Made by a program: the position numbers and the translations under genes
NCBI GenBank assembly: GCA_022486625.1
Contig: JAKVKH010000013.1
Span: 1-64,000 of the forward strand
From: Butyrivibrio sp.
GTDB taxonomy: Bacteria > Bacillota > Clostridia > Lachnospirales > Lachnospiraceae
Direction of reading: 5' to 3'
DNA: 64,000 bases
Notes under the pieces: generated by a model
Told to the model about the DNA's origin: nothing
Database searches by the model: none
Seen by the model: the letters and a program-made list of their open reading frames with translations, nothing else
Shown here: in pieces, positions 15,402 to 23,951 of the stretch
Layout: every line of letters begins with the position of its first letter
Position numbering within the stretch: the first letter of the stretch is position 1

Positions 15402-16022
15402 TTATTTCAGAATCAGCATAAGGAACCGATATACCAGTTCCTGCACAGGCTGCACTTCATATCGGACACCTGCCTGCTCCATTGCTTCACACTGTTTTCT
15501 GGTCGGATGGGTATATGGATAGATTCCGTACGTAAATGGGAAAAAAGCATACCGGATCCCGTTCTTTTTTTCTTCACTGCAGCCTGGCAGGCATTCTTCC
15601 AGACACTCCGTAAACGCATCCATGGAACTGCGGAACGCCTTTTTGTATTCCACAAGCCGCTCAGTTCTGCTGTTTTCTTCAATCTCATAGAGATTCATCG
15701 CCGACACCTTAAGAAGTACAGTTCTCTTTTCCAGTGTTGCTGCGATCTGCCTGGCAAAATCGTCACAGCTATGCACCTTCTTCGACCCGGAGACCATCCG
15801 GAGATCCCTTGCCCATTCCTCGTATTCTCTGGTCAGAAGCGCCAGAAAGATTTCTTCCTTGGTCTCAAAATAATTGTAAATGGATGGTCTGGAAAAAGTT
15901 GTCTCCACACTGATATCCTTGATCGTAATATCTTTAAAGCCTTTACGCTGATACAGCTTTTCGCAGGCACTTACAATTTCATTTTTTCTCTGATCTGTGA
16001 GTTCTTCTGATCCCTTTGGCAT
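15402..16022 (-). CDS. TetR-family transcriptional regulator
   Basis: About 206 residues with the TetR helix-turn-helix (FKDITIKDISVETTFSRPSI, YNYFETKEEIFLALL) and a helical ligand-binding half. ATG 16022 follows AGAGAGG at 8 bases, while the ATG at 16073 has no site. A perfect copy of TGACACGATGTCA lies at 16101-16113 just upstream, and further copies precede neighbouring flavin and aldo/keto reductase genes, so this protein is the natural candidate regulator of that set. Confidence 0.88.
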   Translation of the reverse strand: MPKGSEELTDQRKNEIVSACEKLYQRKGFKDITIKDISVETTFSRPSIYNYFETKEEIFLALLTREYEEWARDLRMVSGSKKVHSCDDFARQIAATLEKRTVLLKVSAMNLYEIEENSRTERLVEYKKAFRSSMDAFTECLEECLPGCSEEKKNGIRYAFFPFTYGIYPYTHPTRKQCEAMEQAGVRYEVQPVQELVYRFLMLILK

Positions 16023-16100
16023 GGCATTTCCTCTCTTCTGTATGCACGTCTGATGATGCGCATACTTCGACATCGCATCAGTTTTATCTTAATCAATTTC

Positions 16101-16113
16101 TGACACGATGTCA
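16101..16113. promoter_or_regulatory. TetR-type operator, copy 3
   Basis: TGACACGATGTCA, about 80 bp upstream of the chosen TetR start, consistent with autoregulation. Confidence 0.65.
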
Positions 16114-16134
16114 AAGATTCCATTATCTCCCTTT

Positions 16135-16680
16135 TCAGTTTTTCTTAAATGACAGGCATTTGCCGATCACATCACCGGTCCTTAAATATTCATAGGTCGG
16201 GAATTCGAACAGCACCGGCTTCATGTTGCGATAGCTGATCCTGCCGTCTTCTGTCAGATTTTCTTCCTGCACATAGGTTCCGGTGAATTTCAGAACGAAA
16301 TTATCAAAGCCGTTCTTCTCGTAAATATCTTCCACTTCACATTCGATGGAAAGCGGTGAAGCTTTGATCATCGGCACGCCGTTTTCTCCCATTTCATATT
16401 CGAAAGCTTCTGACTTGTCTGTCTTTGCTCCGCTTACGGAACCGACATAATCCGCCTGTGGCAGCATTTCTTCCGATACCATGTTGATGGAAAGCTTTCC
16501 TGCTGCCTTGATTTTATCATTGATAAAATGTGCCTGTGCCAGACTGACCATCAGTCTGTCGTGGCTCATGATGCCGGTGTGGGCCACCAGTGTCCAGGTC
16601 GGTCTGTCTCCGTTCATTGCTCCGATCACAACAAGTGGTGACGGATAAAGTGCAAGCTGTGCTCCAAGATTTTTCTTCAT
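16135..16680 (-). CDS. Flavin reductase-like (FMN-binding split barrel) protein
   Basis: A 181-residue member of the DIM6/NTAB flavin reductase family: PSPLVVIGAMNGDRPTWTLV, GIMSHDRLMVSLAQAHFIND, FSINMVSEE-type stretch KLSINMVSEEMLPQADYVG and a C-terminal TGDVIGKCLSF. Such proteins bind FMN and reduce flavins, quinones or act in aromatic metabolism. Three copies of the 13-bp TetR-type palindrome lie upstream (16764-16861). It is followed by the TetR-flavodoxin pair on the same strand. Confidence 0.85.
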   Translation of the reverse strand: MKKNLGAQLALYPSPLVVIGAMNGDRPTWTLVAHTGIMSHDRLMVSLAQAHFINDKIKAAGKLSINMVSEEMLPQADYVGSVSGAKTDKSEAFEYEMGENGVPMIKASPLSIECEVEDIYEKNGFDNFVLKFTGTYVQEENLTEDGRISYRNMKPVLFEFPTYEYLRTGDVIGKCLSFKKN

Positions 16681-16763
16681 ATTCTGATTCTCTCTTTCTT
16701 TTGGTTTGATCTGTTACGATTAATTGGTTTCTTTGATTTGGTTCTTTAGTTTGGCTTTTATTC

Positions 16764-16776
16764 TGACATTGTGTCA
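16764..16776. promoter_or_regulatory. TetR-type operator, copy 4
   Basis: TGACATTGTGTCA, 84 bp before the flavin reductase start. Confidence 0.6.
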
Positions 16777-16813
16777 GTTTGCATGTAAAAAAAATAATTC
16801 ATCTGTTTTTTAA

Positions 16814-16826
16814 TGACACCATGTCA
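16814..16826. promoter_or_regulatory. TetR-type operator, copy 5
   Basis: TGACACCATGTCA, with 37 bp between it and copy 4. Confidence 0.6.
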
Positions 16827-16848
16827 GCAAAATCACTATATCACATTC

Positions 16849-16861
16849 TGACACGATGTCA
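16849..16861. promoter_or_regulatory. TetR-type operator, copy 6
   Basis: TGACACGATGTCA, identical to the copy before the TetR gene. It lies 19 bp past the stop of the EamA-type transporter. Confidence 0.65.
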
Positions 16862-16879
16862 ACATATTTTTTCTGACAG

Positions 16880-17890
16880 TCAATGTACATGTTCTTCATG
16901 ATGATGTGCAAGCCCCGGGCCGATATGCGTATGCTCGTGCTCGTGCGTAATGACTTCCTTCCGCAGGTGCCCGTTTACGATATGATAGACGGTATGGCTG
17001 TGAATGTGACTGTGCCGGTATCTCAGCGTATCGATCACTGCCAGCAAAGATCCGGGGATCATGATGAGAAGGCCTGCCGCATACATGGCAGAAAGATGCT
17101 CCTTCAGAATCAGGAAGGACAGCGCCGCGCTGATAAAGGGCGCCAGCGCATAGAATGCACTGGTCTTGGCTGCGCCGATCACGCTCTGCGCTCTGATATA
17201 GGTGAAGATACTGAGTCCGTAGGCCACAAATCCCAGCAGCAGAATCGCTCCGATAACCGGAAACGCCGGCACCTTTTCTCCGATGACAAGTGCAATGAGC
17301 AAGGACGCTGAGCCGGAAAAAAGGCCTTTCAAAATCACAATTTCATAGGTACTCTTATTCGAAATCATTCTGGTACAGTTATTTTCCAGTCCCCAGCAGG
17401 CCGCTGCGCCCAGCACCATCAGTGATCCGGCTGAAAAGTGCAGACTGGATGCGCCTTCAAAGGACAGAACCACGCTCGATGCCGTGACCAGAAAAAGCGC
17501 CGTCCACATGGTCCGTGATATCTTTTCATGAAAAATACCAAAGGCAATCAATGCCGTCGCTACAATTTCAAAATTGCCAAGGAGCGATACGTTCGCTGCA
17601 GCCGTGCGTTCCACTCCGTTCATCAGAAGGATCGGTGCAGCAATATCAAGCAGGATCATGCCGATCGTATAGGGAAGGTCAGCCCTGCTTAGCCTCTCTC
17701 CCGGTTCCCCCTTATCCTTCCGGCAGAAGTATAACACTGCGATGCCGACACCGGCACCCAGATACAGAAATGCCGCCAGCATCGTCGGCCCCGCATACCG
17801 CATCAGTACTTTGGAAAAAGGTGTCCCCGCCGCATAAAATACCGCTGCCAGAATCGCCAGCAGAATTGCATATGTCTTTTTTACATTCAT
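16880..17890 (-). CDS. EamA/DMT-family transporter with His-rich C-terminal tail
   Basis: A 336-residue membrane protein with about ten hydrophobic helices and two EamA repeats (AAVFYAAGTPFSKVLMRYAG in the first, AACWGLENNCTRMISNKSTY in the second). The last 45 residues are cytosolic or exposed and rich in histidine (RHSHIHSHTVYHI, HEHEHTHIGPGLAHHHEEHV), a likely metal-binding tail. It starts with ATGA overlap after the ogt-like gene. DMT exporters move metabolites or drugs; the tail suggests a metal link that most relatives lack. Confidence 0.85.
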   Translation of the reverse strand: MNVKKTYAILLAILAAVFYAAGTPFSKVLMRYAGPTMLAAFLYLGAGVGIAVLYFCRKDKGEPGERLSRADLPYTIGMILLDIAAPILLMNGVERTAAANVSLLGNFEIVATALIAFGIFHEKISRTMWTALFLVTASSVVLSFEGASSLHFSAGSLMVLGAAACWGLENNCTRMISNKSTYEIVILKGLFSGSASLLIALVIGEKVPAFPVIGAILLLGFVAYGLSIFTYIRAQSVIGAAKTSAFYALAPFISAALSFLILKEHLSAMYAAGLLIMIPGSLLAVIDTLRYRHSHIHSHTVYHIVNGHLRKEVITHEHEHTHIGPGLAHHHEEHVH

Positions 17891-18390
17891 TTATTTTTTG
17901 CTCCCTCATGCTCCAGCAGCCATCTTTTCTTATCAAGGCCGCCTGCATACCCGGTCAGACTGCCATCCGCGCCGGTAACCCGGTGACACGGAACAATCAG
18001 TGAAACCGGATTGTGTCCCACAGCGCCGCCTGCTGCCTGCGCAGACATTCCGGAGGTTCCCCGCCTTCCGGCCAGTATCTTCGCAATATCTCCGTAGGTC
18101 ATCGTCTCCCCGTAGGGAATTGTCAGCAGAATCTCCCAGACTTCCCGCCGGAACGGCGTTCCTGTCAGATGCAGCGGCGGTGTGAATTCAGGTTCTGTCC
18201 CTGCGAAATACTGATCCAGCCACAACGATGTCTGTGCAAAAACAGGAAGTGGCGCCTCCATATGATGCGCCGCATCCAGTGTGTCCGCATAGTATTTCTG
18301 ACCTTCGAACCACAGCCCGGTCAGTGCTTCTCCGTCACCTGCCATCAGCATTTTCCCGATCGGAGAAATATATTGAAACGTATAGTCCAT
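17887..18390 (-). CDS. ogt: Methylated-DNA-protein cysteine methyltransferase
   Basis: About 167 residues. The active site NPVSLIVPCHRVTGADGSL contains the acceptor Cys in PCHR, and the helix-turn-helix region (PFRREVWEILLTIPYGETMT, YGDIAKILAG) precedes it. It removes methyl groups from O6-methylguanine in a suicidal transfer. The N-terminal part is of the Ogt type. ATG 18390 has a GAGGAATGA element upstream; the longer frame from 18468 overlaps the esterase gene. It lies between the esterase and the EamA transporter in one operon. Confidence 0.9.
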   Translation of the reverse strand: MDYTFQYISPIGKMLMAGDGEALTGLWFEGQKYYADTLDAAHHMEAPLPVFAQTSLWLDQYFAGTEPEFTPPLHLTGTPFRREVWEILLTIPYGETMTYGDIAKILAGRRGTSGMSAQAAGGAVGHNPVSLIVPCHRVTGADGSLTGYAGGLDKKRWLLEHEGAKNK

Positions 18391-18394
18391 TCTG

Positions 18395-19075
18395 TCATTC
18401 CTCATGAAGCACAAACGAAATACCACGGGCAAGACGAAGATCCGGTTCCCTGAAATGGTTTCCTTCATTCAGTTCGAAGGTGATCCGGATTCCCTGCTGC
18501 CGGTACAGTTCCTGCAGATTTCTGCAGACCGTCTCTGTCGTCTTCATATAGCGGTTTCTGGTTCTGGTCTCCCGGTTTCCCAGCGAAAGATAGATTGCAG
18601 AAGGTTTTTTCACAGGATCATGCGTCCTGCAGTACTCTTCAAATCCCGGATACCACACGGAACCCGATGCAGACACAATACAATCAAACAGATCTGTCTG
18701 GCAGGCGGCGTACAGTGCAAACATCCCTGCCATGGAATAGCCTGCGAGCACGCGTTCTGTGCAACGCCCTGCCAGACTTTTTTCTGCAGGGACAATCACC
18801 TCTGCCTGCAGCCATTTCAGATATCCGTCCGCCTCTCCGGTAAAATGATCCTGTGCAGAAACAACAGGTTCTGACGGCCATGGTGACAGATCACTGTCCC
18901 AGTTAATTCCGGAAACGGTGACCAGATGGAACTCCGGGCAGCCGATCTGTGCGCACTTCTCCAGAATGGCCTGTCCGTTCTCCATATATTCGTTGTCATA
19001 CACAACCGGCGCCGTATGTCCGCAGTCATAGACCCGGATGACTTTGCCGTCTCTGCATGTTTCCGATATGTTCAT
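18395..19075 (-). CDS. Putative alpha/beta-hydrolase esterase (esterase D-like)
   Basis: A 226-residue cytosolic hydrolase with the nucleophile elbow GYSMAG (Ser114), a later SGSVWYPGFEEY stretch and the catalytic His region FELNEGNHFREPDLR, the pattern of the Esterase_D/IroE-type family. Relatives hydrolyse esters such as S-formylglutathione or siderophore lactones; the substrate here is unknown. It is the first gene of an esterase-ogt-EamA operon with 4 bp before ogt. Confidence 0.8.
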   Translation of the reverse strand: MNISETCRDGKVIRVYDCGHTAPVVYDNEYMENGQAILEKCAQIGCPEFHLVTVSGINWDSDLSPWPSEPVVSAQDHFTGEADGYLKWLQAEVIVPAEKSLAGRCTERVLAGYSMAGMFALYAACQTDLFDCIVSASGSVWYPGFEEYCRTHDPVKKPSAIYLSLGNRETRTRNRYMKTTETVCRNLQELYRQQGIRITFELNEGNHFREPDLRLARGISFVLHEE

Positions 19076-19088
19076 GCCTGCCTCCCGC

Positions 19089-19520
19089 TCATTCCAGATA
19101 TGCCTTCAGGTCGTTTCTGATATCTGCCAGCGTTATGCTCCTCAGTTCCCGCTCCATCGCCGACTGCACCTGCCACAGCCGCGGGTCGAGCACATGATGG
19201 ATGTTACGCCCGACCGGACACTGAAGGCTTGGATTCTCATGGAAGTGAAACAGCCTTCCGTCCTCCACGCTCTCCACGGCATTATAAATGTCAAGAAAGG
19301 TGATCTGATCCAGCGGTTTTGCAATACTGGCGCCGCCGCTTCCTCTCGTCACTTCCACCAGCCCTGCACGCCTTAACTGTCCCAGTATATTCCTGATGAT
19401 CACCGGATTGACATTTGTGCTGGCTGCCAGGAAATCGCTCGTCACCTTCTGGCTGTCTCCAAATGTATCAATACAGGCAAAAATATGAATTGCAAGTGTG
19501 AATCTGCTTGAAATCTGCAT
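19089..19520 (-). CDS. Rrf2-family transcriptional regulator
   Basis: A 143-residue winged-helix protein: SSRFTLAIHIFACIDTFGDS, TSDFLAASTNVNPVIIRNIL, then the wing LVEVTRGSGGASIAKPLDQI. The three-cysteine [2Fe-2S] ligand set of IscR/NsrR is absent; only single Cys residues (ACID, QCPVG) remain, so it is of the cluster-free group such as YwnA/CymR-like proteins. It lies 13 bp upstream of the esterase gene in the same direction and may control that operon. Confidence 0.85.
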   Translation of the reverse strand: MQISSRFTLAIHIFACIDTFGDSQKVTSDFLAASTNVNPVIIRNILGQLRRAGLVEVTRGSGGASIAKPLDQITFLDIYNAVESVEDGRLFHFHENPSLQCPVGRNIHHVLDPRLWQVQSAMERELRSITLADIRNDLKAYLE

Positions 19521-19628
19521 CGTACTCCTTTACCCGGTTCGCATTTTCTGCTCCCGTCTGATGACCTGAACTGCTTTCTGTATCATACCATTTCCATGAT
19601 GTAATATCAATTTTTACAACCAGGTAAA

Positions 19629-19675
19629 AAAAGGTACTGCCCTTCAGCACAACGGCTTAACAGGCAGTACCTTTT
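19629..19675 (-). terminator. Terminator of the fructoside operon
   Basis: AAAAGGTACTGCC (19629-19641) pairs perfectly with GGCAGTACCTTTT (19663-19675) and is followed on the minus strand by a T run. The GH32 stop codon touches the stem. Confidence 0.85.
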
Positions 19676-21177
19676 CATACAAGCTCATAACAGGTCATAT
19701 TCATCACTGCAGTTCCATCTGCCTCAAAATCAATCTGATCCGCGTTCTGCTCCGTACAGATCAGCATTGTCAGCACCTGCTGCCCGTCATTTACGAACAC
19801 TTCCGCGCTGTATCTGTCCAGAATGATTCTGAGTTTCAATTCTTCCGTATCTCCCGTCACCGGGCACTGTGCATCATGAAGCGCCGCTCTGCGGATGCCG
19901 GAATACTTTCTGTCCAGCGTCAGACGATGCAGACTGGCATCATAGGTAAGACTGCTGTAAAAAAGATGTTCCGCGCCTCCCCCGGTCATGGCAAAGCGCA
20001 TGGTAAACCGCTTCAGTTTATTATACTCTGCATTTTCATCCGGCCGGATTGTCATTTCCAGATCCAGTCTTCTTCCGCAGATACCGTCCAGCTGCCTTCT
20101 GTCGGATATACGCTCTGCAGTATATCTGACTCTCCTGCCATGCATCTGTTCCAGTTCCCTGACAGGGCTCTGCAGAAGTTTTCTGTTCTTCAGATGAAGT
20201 TCTCTTGGAAGACTCATCTGTCCGAACCATCCGGCGTCCTTTCTTCTGACCATACAGGTATCCCAGTTCTGCATCCAGCCGATCATGATTCTTCTGCCGT
20301 CTTCTGCTTTCACCGTCTGCATTGCGTAGAAATCAATTCCGAAATCAACCGTCTGCACTGCTTCTGTTCTGAACTCACCGGAAGCTGTATTCCCGATCAG
20401 ACACAGCGTTCCGTTTCCCCCTGCAAATTCATCCGGTTCCGGCAGCATATCCTGCGGACTGATGAGCAGAACCTTTTTTCCATCCAGATCAAAATAGTCC
20501 GGGCACTCCCACATTCTTCCAAAACGCCCGTCATTTCTGATCAGGATCTTATCATATCTCCAGCTGAGTGCATCTTCACTTCGGAACTGCAGGAGCTGTC
20601 CGTTTCCGTTCTGCGCACGGTTGCCAATGATACAGGTATAGCTGCCGTCCTTTTCCTGCAGGATCTTCGGGTCTCTGAAATCCGCTCTGCTGAAGCCTTC
20701 CGGCAGATTTTTTCCATCAATGACCGGATTATGTTCATATTTCTGATATTCGATACCGTCTCCCACCGCAATACATTGTGTCTGGCAACTTTCTGCCTCT
20801 TCATTCTTTTTTTTTCCGCTGACTCCGGTGTACATCAGCAGATGACGCCCGTCCGGAAGTGTAAGCGCACTTCCGGAGAAGCAGCCGCCGGCATCATAGA
20901 AAGCGTCCGGTGCAAGTGCTGCAGGCAGATACTTCCAGTGCAGAAGATCGCTGCTGACCGCATGTCCCCAGTGCATCGGCCCCCAATCCGTGCTGTACGG
21001 ATGATACTGGTAGAACATATGGTATTCACCATGATACCGACAAAAGCCATTCGGATCATTCATCCAGCCGCATCTGGTTGACAGATGAAACAACGGTCTG
21101 TCGCTTTCCTCTACTTTCTTTTCTGCTGTCACTTCATACCTGCGCGCCCTGCCCAGGATTTCGCTTTCTTTTTCCAT
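19675..21177 (-). CDS. GH32 beta-fructofuranosidase / sucrose-6-phosphate hydrolase
   Basis: A 500-residue GH32 enzyme without a signal peptide, hence intracellular. The catalytic nucleophile lies in GWMNDPNGF (about 37-45), the transition-state stabiliser in FRDPK, and the acid/base in WECPDYF. A beta-sandwich follows and ends with EVFVNDGQQVLTML. It cleaves terminal fructose from sucrose or short fructans. It is the last gene of an operon with a binding protein and two permeases, so the substrate enters unphosphorylated and a fructosidase role fits better than sucrose-6-phosphate hydrolysis. Confidence 0.9.
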   Translation of the reverse strand: MEKESEILGRARRYEVTAEKKVEESDRPLFHLSTRCGWMNDPNGFCRYHGEYHMFYQYHPYSTDWGPMHWGHAVSSDLLHWKYLPAALAPDAFYDAGGCFSGSALTLPDGRHLLMYTGVSGKKKNEEAESCQTQCIAVGDGIEYQKYEHNPVIDGKNLPEGFSRADFRDPKILQEKDGSYTCIIGNRAQNGNGQLLQFRSEDALSWRYDKILIRNDGRFGRMWECPDYFDLDGKKVLLISPQDMLPEPDEFAGGNGTLCLIGNTASGEFRTEAVQTVDFGIDFYAMQTVKAEDGRRIMIGWMQNWDTCMVRRKDAGWFGQMSLPRELHLKNRKLLQSPVRELEQMHGRRVRYTAERISDRRQLDGICGRRLDLEMTIRPDENAEYNKLKRFTMRFAMTGGGAEHLFYSSLTYDASLHRLTLDRKYSGIRRAALHDAQCPVTGDTEELKLRIILDRYSAEVFVNDGQQVLTMLICTEQNADQIDFEADGTAVMNMTCYELV

Positions 21178-21185
21178 ATCTGTCC

Positions 21186-22883
21186 TCAGTTACTTGCAGA
21201 CGCTCCCGCAGCCGCACCTGAAAGGCTCTTTTCGTACCTGTCATATGCGCTCTGATAAGCCTTCTGCAGATCCTCCATTCCACATGTATCGTTCAGCTTT
21301 GTAAGATATGCATTCCATTCGTCATCTGTCGGACCGCCATCCTTGAGCCATGCACATTCCTGCTCGGAGACTGCATCCTGAAAGTCTTCCTTATACTGAT
21401 CAATTGTATCGAGTTCATCACTGCTATAGACACAGTCAATCGGGTACGTCGTTGTACTCGTCACATAAGGCATCCAGAAATCCTTCAGATCTGTCAGTCT
21501 CTGTACTGCACGGTCTTCCATCTTAAAGGTTGTCTTGTAATAATCGCTCAGAATCAGCTTGGGTCCGTTTACTTCATACTGATTTTTCAGCTCTCCTGCT
21601 GTCTTTCCGTACTTTTTCTTACTTTCATCGTCTGTAATACTTTCCCACAGACCATCTGCATCCTTACCGGTGAAATAAACGCCTTCCGGACCATACTGCA
21701 GCTGCATGACATTTTCAGGATTGTACCACTGATCGTAGAACTTCAGCAGATTGACGGGACTCTTGCAGGCTGAGGTAATGCTGAGATTACCGCTGACTGT
21801 ACCGCCGCCATCACGTACCGTTACATTATGTGTTCCGTCCGGGCCATCCAGAATCGGCAGATATACATAATCCTTTGCATGATCTCCCATCAGTTCTTCG
21901 ATATACCACCATGTGGATACCCCGACATAACCCTGCGAGCACTTGGCCATCAGCTGTGTGTCATCCTGCGTAAACATCTCAGGGTCCATCAGTCCTTCTG
22001 CCAGCCAGTTGTGGAAATAGGTAACGGCCTTTCGATAATTATCCTTTGCACATACGAAATCCACTTTTCCGTCATCACCAAGTTCCAGATCATTGCAGAT
22101 ATCATTCGTCCAGTTCGTAAATCCAAATCCTGCGTAAAAGACATTCTGTCCCCAGCACCACTGATCATAGCCGGTACTCATCGGAATAGTTGTCCCTGCG
22201 GCATTGCCGTAATAGGTGTGACTCATATCATTCTTCTTGAAAGCGACCAGACAATCATGCAGTTCGTCAAGCGTTGTGGGTACTTTCAGTCCCAGCTTGT
22301 CCAGCCATGCCTTGTTGATCATGGAAAACTGCGGAACAGTGAAAATGCTCAGATCCTGACTGTCTCCGACTGCCGCCGTTCCCATTTTTTCTGCAGAAGG
22401 CAGTCCGTAGATCTTGCCGTCATTCATCGTGATTGCCGCTTTGATATCCGGATTATCATTCAGAATCTTTGTCAGATTCGGCATGGTCTCTGCATTGATA
22501 TAAGGTGTCAGATCAATGAACGTACCATCACTTCCGTAGTTGGACAGATCATAGTTGCTGAAGCCGATTCCCTGAAATGCATCCGGCAGGTCCCCGCCGG
22601 CAATCCTGACATTTACCTGTTCATCCACTGAATCACTCTGGGTCTCCCATTTGATGCCGATGCCTGCTGTCTTCTCCATGTTTTTCAGCACCGTGTTGTC
22701 ATCATATCCGCTGCTGAGTGCGCTGATCGAGCTCATAATATCGAACTGCGTCTGTGACGTATCCGTATTGCCCTTTGTACTGGCATCTGTGCCTGCATTC
22801 TTTGTACTGCCGCATGCTGCAAGTGACGCTGTCATCGCAGTTGTCAATGCAACCGCCAGTGCCCTGTTCCACATCTTTCTCAT
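21186..22883 (-). CDS. ABC transporter extracellular solute-binding lipoprotein
   Basis: A 565-residue protein with a lipoprotein signal (hydrophobic stretch and lipobox LAAC, Cys24) followed by a Ser/Thr/Asn-rich linker. The large size and the pattern (GGDLPDAFQGIGFSNYDL, then YDQWCWGQNVFYAG) are those of the LplA-like type 2 family that serves oligosaccharide importers. It lies between the permease genes and the GH32 gene and probably binds sucrose or fructo-oligosaccharides. Confidence 0.88.
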   Translation of the reverse strand: MRKMWNRALAVALTTAMTASLAACGSTKNAGTDASTKGNTDTSQTQFDIMSSISALSSGYDDNTVLKNMEKTAGIGIKWETQSDSVDEQVNVRIAGGDLPDAFQGIGFSNYDLSNYGSDGTFIDLTPYINAETMPNLTKILNDNPDIKAAITMNDGKIYGLPSAEKMGTAAVGDSQDLSIFTVPQFSMINKAWLDKLGLKVPTTLDELHDCLVAFKKNDMSHTYYGNAAGTTIPMSTGYDQWCWGQNVFYAGFGFTNWTNDICNDLELGDDGKVDFVCAKDNYRKAVTYFHNWLAEGLMDPEMFTQDDTQLMAKCSQGYVGVSTWWYIEELMGDHAKDYVYLPILDGPDGTHNVTVRDGGGTVSGNLSITSACKSPVNLLKFYDQWYNPENVMQLQYGPEGVYFTGKDADGLWESITDDESKKKYGKTAGELKNQYEVNGPKLILSDYYKTTFKMEDRAVQRLTDLKDFWMPYVTSTTTYPIDCVYSSDELDTIDQYKEDFQDAVSEQECAWLKDGGPTDDEWNAYLTKLNDTCGMEDLQKAYQSAYDRYEKSLSGAAAGASASN

Positions 22884-22928
22884 CTCTGTTTCCTCCCTTT
22901 TTCTGCTATGTTCAAAAAGATAACTGAG

Positions 22929-23918
22929 TTATCCTTTGACTGCCCCTGCCATAAATCCTTTATCAAAATACTTCTGTACAAACGGATAGACGACCAGCAT
23001 CGGTGCCGCTGCCACCGTTATGGATGCGAATTTGATCAGCTCGGTAAGTTTATTCAGTTCCGCATAGCCTCCGGATACCATTCCTGCCTGGGATGCACTC
23101 GTGGTGCTCTTGATCAGGATTCCGCGCAGTACAAGCGGAAGCGGTGCTTTCTCCGCGCCAGGCAGATAAATCAGTGCCGTAAACCAGTCATTCCAGTAGG
23201 CAACCATACTGAATACCACCATGACTGCCATAATTGCCTTGCTGAGCGGAATAATGATCCGGATGAATATCTCCCATTTCGATGCACCGTCTATCTCTGC
23301 CGCCTCCATCATCTCTCCCGGAATACTGTGTTCAAAATAATTTCTGGCAATGATCATGTTGCCGACAGCAACACCGCCCGGCAGGAACAGGGCGCCCATA
23401 TTATTGATCAGGCCCGTATTCTTGACCACAAGGTAAGTCGGGATCAGACCGCCTCCGAAATACATGGTGATGATAAAGAAAATACTGAAAAATTTTCTTC
23501 CCGGCATATCCCTGTTGCTGAGCGGATAGGCGGTCAGATAGATCATGGCCACTGAATAGAGTGTCCCGATCACCGTATATCTGATACTGTTGAGATAACC
23601 CGTAATGATTCCGTCATCTGCAAATACAGCCTGATAGCCTTTCATGGTAAATCCGGACGGAAGCAGGAACGTTTTCCCTGCATACACCTCATACGGATCT
23701 GATACGGAAGCAATCAGCACATAATAAAGCGGATAGGCGATGATCACCAGAATCACCACGCAGAGCGTTACCAGCAGAAAATCGCTTTTTCTGTCAGACA
23801 GACCCCTGGTCTTGATTGTTCTGTTTACAATATTTCTGTTCCCGCCGCTCCTGCTTCTTCCGTTTTCATTTCCTTCACTGGTACCTCTTCCATTTCTACT
23901 GATTTCTTTTGTATTCAT
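22929..23918 (-). CDS. Carbohydrate ABC transporter permease (YtcP/MalG-like)
   Basis: A 329-residue inner-membrane protein with six helices and the EAA loop EMMEAAEIDGASKWEIFIRI that docks the ATPase. The first 40 residues are an Arg/Gly/Asn-rich extension not usual for the family. It is the second permease of the importer, 34 bp after the first; no ATPase gene is present, so a shared MsmK/UgpC-type ATPase encoded elsewhere is needed. Confidence 0.9.
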   Translation of the reverse strand: MNTKEISRNGRGTSEGNENGRSRSGGNRNIVNRTIKTRGLSDRKSDFLLVTLCVVILVIIAYPLYYVLIASVSDPYEVYAGKTFLLPSGFTMKGYQAVFADDGIITGYLNSIRYTVIGTLYSVAMIYLTAYPLSNRDMPGRKFFSIFFIITMYFGGGLIPTYLVVKNTGLINNMGALFLPGGVAVGNMIIARNYFEHSIPGEMMEAAEIDGASKWEIFIRIIIPLSKAIMAVMVVFSMVAYWNDWFTALIYLPGAEKAPLPLVLRGILIKSTTSASQAGMVSGGYAELNKLTELIKFASITVAAAPMLVVYPFVQKYFDKGFMAGAVKG

Positions 23919-23951
23919 TGTGCTCCGCTCCCGGTTTTCATCTGCAAATTT

